Shown piece after piece: positions 42,703-51,310 of a DNA stretch of 64,000 nt. The notes beneath the pieces were generated by a model. The model did no database searches. It worked only from the letters and a program-made list of their open reading frames with translations, and was not told where the DNA came from. Made by a program: the position numbers and the translations under genes. Every line of letters starts with the position of its first letter. The stretch's first letter is position 1. The stretch is from Bacteroidales bacterium Phil12 (GTDB lineage Bacteria > Bacteroidota > Bacteroidia > Bacteroidales > P3), in contig NWBO01000053.1 in NCBI GenBank assembly GCA_002633275.1, positions 52,003 through 116,002 on the forward strand. Reading direction: 5' to 3'.

Positions 42703-44613
42703 ATGATAACCATAAATAACCTTTCCATACATTTCAACGGCGAACCTCTTTTTGATAACGTCAGTTTTACAATAGGCGATAAAGATCGTATAGGTCTTAC
42801 GGGAAAAAACGGAGCAGGAAAATCCACGCTCTTGAAGATACTTTATGGTCTGCAACAACCCGACAGCGGAACGATTGTTAAAAGCAAAGCTCAAACCATA
42901 GGCTATCTGCCGCAGGAAATGATACCTTCTTCAACGACTACTGTTTTACAAGAAGCGATGAAGGCTTTTGAAGAAATACATTCTTTGAACAATCAACTCG
43001 ATGCAATAAACAACGAACTCACATCTCGCACCGATTACACATCAAAAGAATATGAGAACCTGCTTTTACAACACGAACAAATAATCAATAAACTAAACAT
43101 CATAGATGTAAATAACGCCGAGCCGCAAGCACAGAAAATTCTTTTGGGATTAGGTTTCTTACATTCGGATTTTACTCGCAATATGACGGAATTTTCATCG
43201 GGTTGGCAGATGAGAGTAGAACTTGCAAAGATATTACTAAAAAAGCCTAATCTAATCTTACTTGACGAGCCTACCAACCACCTTGACATCGAGTCTATCA
43301 CTTGGCTTGAAGGCTTTTTGCAACAATATTATGGTGCGGTCGTTTTGGTGTCTCACGACAGGTGTTTTCTTGACAATATTACCAAACGAACGATAGAAAT
43401 TACGGCAGGAAAGATTTACGATTACAAAGTTCCCTACTCCGAATACTGCGTTTTGCACGATGAACGAATGCAATCACAACAATCGCAAATGGTAAATCAA
43501 CAACGACAAATAGCCGAAGTTGAACGATTCATTGAACGATTTAGATATAAGGCTACAAAAGCAAAACAAGTTCAGAGCAAAATAAAGATGTTGGACAAAA
43601 TGGAGCGTATAGAAATAGACGAAGTGGATTCTTCTTCGATTCATTTTTTGTTTCCTCCCGCTCCTCATTCGGGAAAAATAGTTGTAGAAGTCAAGGATTT
43701 GAGTTTCGCTTACGATACAAAGAAAGTCTTAAATGGGATAAACTTCATCTTGGAGAGAGGACAGAAAGTTGCTTTCATAGGACGTAACGGCGAAGGTAAA
43801 TCAACACTTGCAAAAATCATCATAGGAGAATTGAAAGGTTTTGAAGGTGTTTGCAATCTTGGACATGATGTAAAAATCGGATACTTTGCACAAAACCAAG
43901 CGGCGTTGTTAGACGGCGAGAAAACGGTTTTTGAGACTATTGATGAGATTGCGACAGGAGACGCAAGAACAAAAATTCGCAGCATTTTGGGTAGTTTTCT
44001 TTTCGACCAAGAAGCAATTGACAAAAAGGTTAAAGTACTATCGGGTGGAGAGAAAACACGGTTGGCTCTTGCAAAACTATTGTTAAGCAGCGTCAATCTA
44101 TTGGTTTTAGACGAGCCTACCAACCATTTGGATTTGGTCAGTAAGGATATTTTGAAAAATGCTTTGATAAAATATGACGGAGCATTTATCTTGGTTTCGC
44201 ACGATAGAGATTTTCTAACCTCATTAACAACCACTCTTTACGAGTTCAAAGACCATACAATAAAAGAATACCACGAAGATATAATGGAGTTTTTGGAAAA
44301 GAAGAAACTTCAAAATCTAAATGAGTTAAATCTTCGAAAGAAAGAGCAAGCCGTTACCGAAAAGAGTGTATCACAAAACAAATTGGATTTCCAAACCAAC
44401 AAGGAAAAAGAGAAAGAATTACGCAAGAAAAAAAATCGATTAAATTCCATTGAACAACAAATTTCGGAGGTAGAGAAAGAAATAGCAGCAATGGAAGCAA
44501 AACTAAATACATCGCAAGACAACAAAATTTTCTCAAAGTATCAAGAGAAAAAAGAATTGTTGGATTCTTTGATGCAGCAGTGGGAAGATATTTCAATAGA
44601 ATTAAACATCTGA
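42703..44613 (+). CDS. ABC-F family ATPase, YheS/Ettan-like
   Basis: A 636-residue soluble protein with two ATP-binding cassettes: Walker A GKNGAGKS at 34-41, FSSGWQMRVELAKIL and LDEPTNHLD in the first; GRNGEGKS, LSGGEKTRLALAKLL and LDEPTNHLD in the second, plus a basic interdomain linker (QRQIAEVERFIERFRYKATKAKQ) of about 80 residues and a charged coiled-coil tail. It is a translation factor acting at the ribosomal E site by analogy with its family. The last codons already carry the ATTAAACAT motif of the next array. Confidence 0.92.
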   Translation: MITINNLSIHFNGEPLFDNVSFTIGDKDRIGLTGKNGAGKSTLLKILYGLQQPDSGTIVKSKAQTIGYLPQEMIPSSTTTVLQEAMKAFEEIHSLNNQLDAINNELTSRTDYTSKEYENLLLQHEQIINKLNIIDVNNAEPQAQKILLGLGFLHSDFTRNMTEFSSGWQMRVELAKILLKKPNLILLDEPTNHLDIESITWLEGFLQQYYGAVVLVSHDRCFLDNITKRTIEITAGKIYDYKVPYSEYCVLHDERMQSQQSQMVNQQRQIAEVERFIERFRYKATKAKQVQSKIKMLDKMERIEIDEVDSSSIHFLFPPAPHSGKIVVEVKDLSFAYDTKKVLNGINFILERGQKVAFIGRNGEGKSTLAKIIIGELKGFEGVCNLGHDVKIGYFAQNQAALLDGEKTVFETIDEIATGDARTKIRSILGSFLFDQEAIDKKVKVLSGGEKTRLALAKLLLSSVNLLVLDEPTNHLDLVSKDILKNALIKYDGAFILVSHDRDFLTSLTTTLYEFKDHTIKEYHEDIMEFLEKKKLQNLNELNLRKKEQAVTEKSVSQNKLDFQTNKEKEKELRKKKNRLNSIEQQISEVEKEIAAMEAKLNTSQDNKIFSKYQEKKELLDSLMQQWEDISIELNI

Positions 44614-44672
44614 AAAATGATGTTAAACACCAATCAACCGATGTCAAACATCAGTTGGCCGGTGTTTAACAT
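44603..44672. repeat. 21-base-period intergenic array, locus 10
   Basis: Three units (AATGATGTTAAACACCAAT, AACCGATGTCAAACATCAGT, GGCCGGTGTTTAACATTT). The first half-unit lies in the final codons of the ABC-F gene. Confidence 0.8.
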
Positions 44673-44731
44673 TTTTTTAGCGATTTCACACGATTTGCCG
44701 TTTTTCTTTTCTGTATTAAAATAAAAATGTG

Positions 44732-44739
44732 TAAATTTG
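44732..44739 (+). promoter_or_regulatory. -7 element for hutH
   Basis: TAAATTTG, about 98 bases before the hutH ATG. Confidence 0.55.
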
Positions 44740-44836
44740 CAATTCCTTTTTGCAGTGCTGTTTTTATGAATACTATCTGCAAAAGTTAAAGTTTGATGTA
44801 GAAATAATATAATAACAATAAAACGTATAAATAACA

Positions 44837-46348
44837 ATGGAAATTCATCATATCAGTCCTGAATTGCTTACGCTGGATAGAGTAAGTGAAATAATGGAAA
44901 AAGGAATGCACTTGGAACTTTCCGAAGAAAGCAAAAAACGTATTGTAAAGTGCAGGGAGTACCTTGACAAAAAAATGGAAAATCAAAAAGAACCTATCTA
45001 TGGTGTTACCACCGGCTTTGGTTCTTTGTGCAATATTTCCATTAGCAAAGAGCAGCTGTCTCAGTTACAAAAGAATTTGGTTATGTCTCATGCGTGTGGC
45101 TGCGGAGACGAAGTACCTCACGAAGTTGTAAAACTTATGCTTTTGAACAAGATTCAGTCTTTGTCTTACGGACATTCTGGTTCTCAACTTGTAACAGTGC
45201 AACGTTTGGTAGATTTCTTCAACAATGATATTTATCCTGTTGTTTATCAATTGGGTTCTCTTGGTGCATCGGGAGACTTGGCTCCTTTGGCAAATATGTG
45301 TCTGCCGTTAATTGGCTTAGGTCAGGTGGATTATAAAGGAGAGAGAATTTCAGGAGAAGAATTGAACAAACGTATGGGCTGGCAACCTATCGAATTGCAA
45401 AGCAAAGAGGGTTTGGCATTGTTGAATGGTACTCAGTTTATGGGAGCGTTTGCAATGTATTCTATCCTTAAAGCAAAGAGACTTTCCAAGTTGGCTGACT
45501 TGATTATGACAGTATCTTTGGAAGCATTCGACGGTAGGATTGAGCCATTCTTCGACCACACTCATTTGGTCAGACCTCACAAAGGACAATTGGCAACAGC
45601 ACGTCGTGTTCGCACATTACTTGAAGGCAGCGAGATTATAAAACGCCATAAAGAGCATGTACAAGACCCTTATTCTTTCCGTTGTGTCCCTCAAATTCAC
45701 GGTGCTTGCAAAGATGCAATAAATCATGTTGCAGACATAATCACAACAGAAATCAACTCTGCAACAGATAACCCAACAATCTTCCCTGACGAAGATATGG
45801 TTATTTCAGCAGGTAACTTCCACGGCGAGCCTTTGGCAATCAACTTAGACTTTCTTGCAATTGCCGTTAGCGAACTTTCTTCTGTCTCTGAGAGAAGAAT
45901 GTATCAGTTGATTGGTGCAAAACGTAATTTGCCTTCATTCTTGGTTGCTAAACCGGGTGTAAATAGTGGTTTTATGATTCCTCAGTATGCTGCTGCATCA
46001 ATCGTAAATCAAAACAAAATGTTCTGTATGCCTAACAGCGTTGATACGATAGATTCTTCACAAGGACAGGAAGACCATGTAAGTTTCGGCTCAAATGCTG
46101 CTACTAAATGCTACCGTGTTGTCAATAACACTGAAAGAGTTTTGGCTATCGAACTTTTGAACGCTGCACAAGCATTGGATTTCAGAAAGAAAGAAACAGG
46201 CTTAAAGTCTTCTCCAATCATAGAGAAGTTTGTCGCTCAATATCGTAAAGACGTTCATTTCGTTGAAAACGATGAAGTACTTTACGAATTGATTCAAAAA
46301 TCAATCGCTTTCTTACAAGCATACGATTTGAAAGAAGTTAATTTATAA
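44837..46348 (+). CDS. hutH: Histidine ammonia-lyase
   Basis: A 503-residue lyase that removes ammonia from histidine to give urocanate. The MIO cofactor forms from Ala144-Ser145-Gly146 in SLGASGDLAPLA. Other family signatures are TGFGSLCN, SHACGCGDE, the LNGTQ motif, DPYSFRCVPQIHGACKD and GQEDHVSFGSNA; the Glu in QEDHVS favours a histidine lyase over phenylalanine or tyrosine lyases. hutU, hutI and ftcD are not adjacent. It is 34 bases upstream of argF and probably co-transcribed with it. Confidence 0.92.
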   Translation: MEIHHISPELLTLDRVSEIMEKGMHLELSEESKKRIVKCREYLDKKMENQKEPIYGVTTGFGSLCNISISKEQLSQLQKNLVMSHACGCGDEVPHEVVKLMLLNKIQSLSYGHSGSQLVTVQRLVDFFNNDIYPVVYQLGSLGASGDLAPLANMCLPLIGLGQVDYKGERISGEELNKRMGWQPIELQSKEGLALLNGTQFMGAFAMYSILKAKRLSKLADLIMTVSLEAFDGRIEPFFDHTHLVRPHKGQLATARRVRTLLEGSEIIKRHKEHVQDPYSFRCVPQIHGACKDAINHVADIITTEINSATDNPTIFPDEDMVISAGNFHGEPLAINLDFLAIAVSELSSVSERRMYQLIGAKRNLPSFLVAKPGVNSGFMIPQYAAASIVNQNKMFCMPNSVDTIDSSQGQEDHVSFGSNAATKCYRVVNNTERVLAIELLNAAQALDFRKKETGLKSSPIIEKFVAQYRKDVHFVENDEVLYELIQKSIAFLQAYDLKEVNL

Positions 46349-46382
46349 GAATTTTAGTAAAACAATTTAATAATATACAATT

Positions 46383-47384
46383 ATGGCATTCAATTTAAGA
46401 AACAGAAACTTTTTGAAGTTATTGGATTTCACTCCAAAAGAAATACAATACATGTTGGATTTGGCTCGTGATTTGAAACGTGCTAAATATGCAGGAACTG
46501 AACAACCACGTTTGACAGGTAAAAACATCGCATTGGTTTTCGAGAAGACTTCTACTCGTACTCGTTGCGCTTTTGAAGTAGCAGCACACGACCAAGGAGC
46601 ACATGTAACATACCTTGGACCTACGGGTTCTCAAATCGGTGTTAAAGAATCGATGAAAGATACTGCAAGAGTATTGGGTCGTATGTTTGACGGTATCGAA
46701 TATCGCGGATTTGAGCAGAAAATCGTTGAAGAATTAGCTGAATATGCAGGAGTACCTGTATGGAACGGTTTGACAAACGAATTTCACCCAACACAAATCC
46801 TTGCTGACTTCCTTACAATGACTGAACATTCAGATAAACCATTGAACAAAATATCTTATGCTTACCTTGGCGATGCTCGTTACAATATGGGCAACTCTTT
46901 AATGGTTGGCGGTGTTAAAATGGGTATGGACGTTCGTATCGTTGCTCCAAAGGAATTGCAGCCTTCAAAAGAATTGATAGAGACTTGTCAAAATATAGCA
47001 AAAGAAACAGGTGCTACTTTGACTGTTACAGACGATGTTAAAGCCGGTGTTAAGGGATGTGATTTCTTATACACTGACGTTTGGGTATCTATGGGCGAGC
47101 CGGCAGAAGTATGGGCTGAGAGAATTAAATTGTTGAAGCCTTACCAAGTTAATAAAGAAGTTATGTCTGCAACAGGCAATCCTAAATGCAAATTTATGCA
47201 CTGCTTACCTGCATACCACAACCTTGAAACAAAAGTTGGTAGAGATGTTTACGAGCAATTTAAGATTGACGGCGTAGAGGTTACGGAAGATGTATTTGAA
47301 AGCGAAAATTCAATAGTATTTGACGAAGCTGAAAACCGCATGCACACTATCAAAGCTGTTATGGTTGCCACTCTTGGTGAATAA
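46383..47384 (+). CDS. argF: Ornithine carbamoyltransferase
   Basis: A 333-residue transferase forming citrulline from ornithine and carbamoyl phosphate. STRTR at 57-61 binds carbamoyl phosphate; [13 protein letters not shown], the [10 protein letters not shown] segment and FMHCLPAYH are present. This is the ordinary OTC type (similar to E. coli ArgF/ArcB), not the N-succinyl- or N-acetylornithine carbamoyltransferase that some Bacteroidota use. It could work anabolically or, with histidine ammonia-lyase next door, in amino-acid catabolism. A strong terminator follows. Confidence 0.92.
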   Translation: MAFNLRNRNFLKLLDFTPKEIQYMLDLARDLKRAKYAGTEQPRLTGKNIALVFEKTSTRTRCAFEVAAHDQGAHVTYLGPTGSQIGVKESMKDTARVLGRMFDGIEYRGFEQKIVEELAEYAGVPVWNGLTNEFHPTQILADFLTMTEHSDKPLNKISYAYLGDARYNMGNSLMVGGVKMGMDVRIVAPKELQPSKELIETCQNIAKETGATLTVTDDVKAGVKGCDFLYTDVWVSMGEPAEVWAERIKLLKPYQVNKEVMSATGNPKCKFMHCLPAYHNLETKVGRDVYEQFKIDGVEVTEDVFESENSIVFDEAENRMHTIKAVMVATLGE

Positions 47385-47426
47385 TCATCTTTTTCAACAA
47401 GATTACTTATTGTAATTGAATAAATG

Positions 47427-47461
47427 AAAGTGTGGAATTATTAAAATTCCACACTTTTTTT
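47427..47461 (+). terminator. Terminator after argF
   Basis: AAAGTGTGGAATT (47427-47439) pairs with AATTCCACACTTT (47445-47457), 13 bp, followed by four more T. Confidence 0.95.
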
Positions 47462-47824
47462 GCATACGGCACACAAAGGAAACTATATTGAAGATTTCAT
47501 TTCTTTAATCTTATAATTAATTCGTACTTATATAGAAAATATTTTATTCTTACTGTTCTTGTAAATAACGTGAGTTTGGCGAAATTAATTATTGGGAATA
47601 AATGAATAATTCTTCTTTATCGAAAAAGCGTGAATAATTGTTCAAATGTTTTTTGCATGTTTAACAAACATAGGAGATATTAATCAAACAAATTTATAGA
47701 TATCGTCCAGATATTAGCATTACAAATATTTTAATCTTCATTAGGAGCAAGTTTATTTTTTCGGCTACTCATTTCAAAAAGACGGCTTGTAATTTCGGAA
47801 ACATCAATGCGGACTACTTAATTC

Positions 47825-47893
47825 ACCTAAATCTTTTACCTCAAAATACCTAGTTCTTTTACCCTAATTTACCTAGGTCTTTTGACTTCTCCG
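47825..47893. repeat. 23-bp tandem repeat inside the IS remnant
   Basis: Three units start ACCTAAATCTTTTACC (47825), ACCTAGTTCTTTTACC (47848) and ACCTAGGTCTTTTGAC (47871), 23 bases apart. Confidence 0.65.
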
Positions 47894-48082
47894 AAGCCGA
47901 CTTTTCAAAATTAGCGACTGATTTATCCCAATTTCAAAAAAAGTTTTGACTTTTTATTGTCTCTGCTACGATAGAAACAACACAACTTGTATGTTCTCAA
48001 AAAAACTTGCATCAATGTAAAACGCCTGTTAGACAAGCAACTTACACTGTTTTGATTTTCGTCGAACTCACGTAAAAACAAT

Positions 48083-48316
48083 ATGAAAGGAGCATTAATG
48101 AGCGTATCTGACAAACTACTTCTTAGAAAGAGAGCGATAATAGAGATTGTAAATGATGAATTGAAGAATATTGCACAAGTAGAACATTCAAGGCATAGGT
48201 GTTTTGATAATTTCATTGTAAATATGCTTGCTGCCATTGCTGCTTATTGTATGTTTCCGAAAAAAACTTGCATCAATGTGCAACGTTCGTTAGACAAGCA
48301 ATTTACATTGTTTTAA
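48083..48316 (+). pseudogene. IS982-family transposase, C-terminal fragment
   Basis: The 77-residue frame contains SDKLLLRKRAIIEIVNDEL, KNIAQVEHSRHRCFDNFIVN and the FPKKTCINVQRSLD tail, the conserved C-terminal block of IS982 transposases (normally about 290-300 residues). The N-terminal two thirds, with the first catalytic acidic residues, are missing, so it cannot be active. An ATG follows a weak AAGGAG-like sequence only by chance. Confidence 0.8.
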
Positions 48317-48377
48317 TTTTAATTGAACTCACGTTAAATTAACGTGAGTAAGTAAAACTAATAGACAGGTAAGTTTT

Positions 48378-48400
48378 ACTATATATCTTGGATATATAGT
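48378..48400. repeat. Palindromic hairpin
   Basis: ACTATATATC, TTG, GATATATAGT: a 10-bp perfect stem with a three-base loop between the IS remnant and rsmI. No gene is seen from 48341 to 48505. Confidence 0.5.
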
Positions 48401-48473
48401 ACTCCTCTCCTTTCGGTGATATGTTATTTTTTGGTAAAGTCAATAAGATTTCTTTAATACTATTAAATAAAAT

Positions 48474-48527
48474 CAAATACAAAGAGTCAATTAAACTGTT
48501 ACCTATTAATCGACGTCTTTGTATTTG
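48474..48527 (-). terminator. Stem-loop spanning the rsmI stop codon
   Basis: CAAATACAAAGA (48474-48485) pairs with TCTTTGTATTTG (48516-48527), 12 bp with a 30-base loop that holds the rsmI stop. On the minus strand GATTTTATTT follows, so it may terminate the trpS-yebC-rsmI transcript. Confidence 0.5.
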
Positions 48528-49228
48528 TTGGAAGATGTTTTATGAGGTTTTTCTTCTTTTTCTACTGCACTTAAAACAACAACAATTTCGCCTTTGAATT
48601 GAGTGTCAGCAAATTTCTCTGCCAATTCTTGAAGAGTTCCTCGTATATACTGCTCAAATTTCTTACTAATCTCTCTGCATATACAGACCTTTCTATCACC
48701 TCCAAAAGTAGATTGTAGTTCTTGAAGTAACTTACTTACACGAAAAGGACTTTCGTAAAAAATTATGGTTCTCTTCTCACTTTGAAGTTCATTCAATCTT
48801 GTTTGACGGCCTTTCTTATGTGGCAAAAAACCTTCAAAACAGAATTTCTCACAAGGAAAACCTGAACTTATCAAGGCAGGCACAAAAGCCGTTGCACCAG
48901 GTAAGCACTCCACATCTATGCCTTGACTAACACAATAACGAACCAATAGAAATCCCGGATCGGATATACCAGGTGTGCCTGCATCTGTTATAAGAGCAAT
49001 ATCCTGCCCTGCCTTTAACCGCAATGCGACCTTGTCAAGAGTGTCATGTTCATTGAACAAATGATGTGATTGCAATGGAGTGTGTATATCATAATGGGAC
49101 AAAAGAGGTAAGGACGTTCGAGTATCTTCACAAAGAATTAAAGATACCTCTTTCAACGTCCTTACGGCTCTTAATGTAATATCTTCTAAATTACCAACAG
49201 GTGTTGGTACAAGATACAGTTTAGACAT
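48506..49228 (-). CDS. rsmI: 16S rRNA 2'-O-methyltransferase RsmI
   Basis: Methylates the ribose of C1402 in 16S rRNA. The 240-residue protein shows LYLVPTPVGNLEDITLRA, CEDTRTSLPLL, ITDAGTPGISDPGFLLVR and LPGATAFVPALISSG, then FYESPFRVSKLLQEL and CICREISKKFEQYIRGTL, which is the complete SAM-binding tetrapyrrole-methylase-like fold. The C-terminal tail is short and polar. It follows yebC by six bases. Confidence 0.95.
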   Translation of the reverse strand: MSKLYLVPTPVGNLEDITLRAVRTLKEVSLILCEDTRTSLPLLSHYDIHTPLQSHHLFNEHDTLDKVALRLKAGQDIALITDAGTPGISDPGFLLVRYCVSQGIDVECLPGATAFVPALISSGFPCEKFCFEGFLPHKKGRQTRLNELQSEKRTIIFYESPFRVSKLLQELQSTFGGDRKVCICREISKKFEQYIRGTLQELAEKFADTQFKGEIVVVLSAVEKEEKPHKTSSNKYKDVD

Positions 49229-49234
49229 TACAAA

Positions 49235-49978
49235 TTATTCTTGTGCTGCTGCCAATTCGTCTGTGATTTCAAGGTTATGATAGACTGCTTGAACATCATC
49301 ATCTTCCTCAATAGTATCCACAAGTTTCAAGACTTTCAAACCTTGTTCAACAGGCAACTCTGTTGTGTTGTTTGGAATACGCTGTAATTCTGCACTCTCA
49401 GCTTCTATTCCTGCTGTTTCCAAAGCATTGTTCATATTAGAGAAATCCTCCATCTTGGTATAAACAGTGAAGTATTCTTCATCTTGTTCTATATCATCTG
49501 CACCTGCTTCTATAAGTTGCATTTCAAGTTCTTCCGGATCTCTATCACCTATCTTGATTTGGAATACACCTTTTCTTTCAAACAAAAATGACAATGAACC
49601 ATTAGTACCAAGGTTGCCACCCAACTTGTTAAAGATGCTTCTTACATTGGCAACAGTACGATTGTTGTTATCAGTCAAACACTCAACGAAAACTGCTATA
49701 CCATGAGGAGCATATCCTTCAAAAGTTATCTCTTGCAATGCAGCTGTACCTTTATCGGAAGCCTTTGATATGGCACGTTGCAAAGTATCTTTTGGCATAT
49801 TAGCACCCTTTGCATTTTGAACAGCCAAACGCAAACGTGCATTACTATCAGGATCGGGACCACCCTCTTTTACTGCAACTGTAATATCCTTAATAATCTT
49901 TGAAAAAATTTTTGAACGTTTTGCGTCCAAAGCACCTTTCTTTCTCTTAATTGTAGACCATTTATTATGTCCTGACAT
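49235..49978 (-). CDS. yebC: YebC/PmpR family protein
   Basis: A 247-residue member of the YebC family, with the invariant start MSGHNKWSTIKRKKGALDAK, IIKDITVAVKEGGPDPDSNARLRLAV, and the GTNGSLSFLFERKGVF region. YebC proteins were described as transcription regulators and more recently as translation factors that help ribosomes at proline stretches; either role is possible here. It is slightly longer than usual (about 240 residues), with an acidic C-terminus (EEDDDVQAVYHNLEI). Confidence 0.95.
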   Translation of the reverse strand: MSGHNKWSTIKRKKGALDAKRSKIFSKIIKDITVAVKEGGPDPDSNARLRLAVQNAKGANMPKDTLQRAISKASDKGTAALQEITFEGYAPHGIAVFVECLTDNNNRTVANVRSIFNKLGGNLGTNGSLSFLFERKGVFQIKIGDRDPEELEMQLIEAGADDIEQDEEYFTVYTKMEDFSNMNNALETAGIEAESAELQRIPNNTTELPVEQGLKVLKLVDTIEEDDDVQAVYHNLEITDELAAAQE

Positions 49979-50062
49979 ATCTAATTATTTTTAATTGTTT
50001 ATAACTATATAGTTCTTTCTTGTTCTATCAATTACTTTTTTAATTTAGCGACTACAGTCACT

Positions 50063-51055
50063 TTATGCCCTAAAACCTATTATACTGCGAACATCTTTTA
50101 TTGTCTTTTTTGCAGACTCTCTTGCCTTGTCAGTCCCAATTGCAATAATTTTATTCAAATAGTCATCATTGGCAGACAATTCCTTTATACGTTCTCTAAA
50201 TGGAGTTAAAAAGACATTCATATCTTCAAGCAATTGTTTTTTCATATCTCCATAACGGATTGAACAGTCATTGTAAGCATCTTCAAACTGCTGAACAATC
50301 TGTGGAGTGGAAACCAATTTAAGCAAGGAGAATAAATTCTCTATTTCTACCGGTTTTGTAGAATTTTTCTCCTTTGGACCTTCATCAGTCTTGGCTCTCA
50401 TTATCTTTTTCTTCAAAACATTGCCTTCATCTATAAGGTATATCGTAGCTTGTTCTCCATAGGATTTACTCATCTTGCCATTGCCATCCAAAGAAGGGAT
50501 TTTAACTAATTCTCCCTCAAAATTAAAGGCTTGTGGTAATGGAAAATAATCTGTTTTATAGAGTTTATTGAAACGTTCCGCAAAATCTCTTGTCATTTCA
50601 AGATGTTGCTGTTGATCCTTACCAACAGGGACTTTTGTAGCACGATGCAGAAGAATATCAGCAGCCATAAGAGTTGGATAAGTCAAAAGACCTGCATTGA
50701 CATTGTTAGGATTTTGACGAACTTTTTCCTTGAAAGCAGCCACACGTTGCAATTCACCAACATAGGTTATCATATTGAGGTACATATACAATTCACAGAC
50801 CTCTGGAACAGAACTTTGAACATATATTGTAGCCTTTTCGGGGTCAAGCCCACAAGCCAAATATTCACAAAGAATAGTCTTGACATTTTGTTGCAAATCA
50901 CTTGGGTTAGGGTGTGTTGTAAGCATATGGTAATCTGCAATAAAGAAATAACAATCATAGTTATCTTGCAATCTTATAAAGTTCTTCAAAGCTCCAAAGT
51001 AATTGCCTAAATGCAAATTACCCGTAGGTCTCATTCCGCTCAATATTGTTTCCAT
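50063..51055 (-). CDS. trpS: Tryptophanyl-tRNA synthetase
   Basis: Charges tRNA-Trp. The 330-residue class I synthetase has MRPTGNLHLGNYFGAL (HIGH equivalent HLGN), DYHMLTTHP, the KVPVGKDQQQHLEMTRD region and the KMSKS loop in GNGKMSKSYG. Length is normal. A -7 element lies at 51092-51099. Confidence 0.97.
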   Translation of the reverse strand: METILSGMRPTGNLHLGNYFGALKNFIRLQDNYDCYFFIADYHMLTTHPNPSDLQQNVKTILCEYLACGLDPEKATIYVQSSVPEVCELYMYLNMITYVGELQRVAAFKEKVRQNPNNVNAGLLTYPTLMAADILLHRATKVPVGKDQQQHLEMTRDFAERFNKLYKTDYFPLPQAFNFEGELVKIPSLDGNGKMSKSYGEQATIYLIDEGNVLKKKIMRAKTDEGPKEKNSTKPVEIENLFSLLKLVSTPQIVQQFEDAYNDCSIRYGDMKKQLLEDMNVFLTPFRERIKELSANDDYLNKIIAIGTDKARESAKKTIKDVRSIIGFRA

Positions 51056-51091
51056 CTAAACTCTAAATATTCTTAAATTGTTTAAGATGTG

Positions 51092-51099
51092 CAAAATTA
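51092..51099 (-). promoter_or_regulatory. -7 element for trpS-yebC-rsmI
   Basis: TAATTTTG on the minus strand, 37 bases upstream of trpS. Confidence 0.55.
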
Positions 51100-51231
51100 C
51101 AAATATTTTTTCAATTTCTGTGTAAAACAAGATAAAAATCGTTACAAACCAATATTAATTAATAGCATATATTTCTTTATAGTTTTTGATTATTTTGTAA
51201 TAAAACAAAGCAATTTTACAATAAATTTTAG

Positions 51232-51239
51232 TAACTTTG
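51232..51239 (+). promoter_or_regulatory. -7 element for glmS
   Basis: TAACTTTG, 72 bases before the glmS start. The leader is too short for, and does not look like, a glmS ribozyme. Confidence 0.55.
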
Positions 51240-51310
51240 CAAGATTAAATTAAATATAAATTTAGATAAATAAAAAGTATAATTAGTTATAACAGAAAAA
51301 TGAATGACTT

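Larger units (their letters stand above)
47568..48346 (+). mobile_element. Remnants of IS982-family insertion sequences
   Basis: A possible left end ACGTGAGTTTGGCGAAATTA (47568-47587) matches the reverse complement of GATTTTCGTCGAACTCACGT (48054-48073) at about 16 of 20 positions. A right-end fragment ending at 48073 encodes KKTCINVKRLLDKQLTLF and stop; a second, longer fragment (48074-48340) encodes the transposase C-terminus and repeats the same right end, about 83 percent identical by eye. The region is thus two broken 3' ends in direct orientation. The palindrome CTCACGTTAAATTAACGTGAG-type sequence at 48326-48346 marks the outer end. Confidence 0.7.

Noticed and set aside
47923..48237. 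104-codon open frame on the minus strand
   Set aside because: It is antisense to the IS982 transposase remnants, whose plus-strand frame shows clear family motifs.
51232..51310. glmS ribozyme
   Set aside because: The leader is short, AT-rich and lacks the pseudoknotted core; that ribozyme is typical of Firmicutes.
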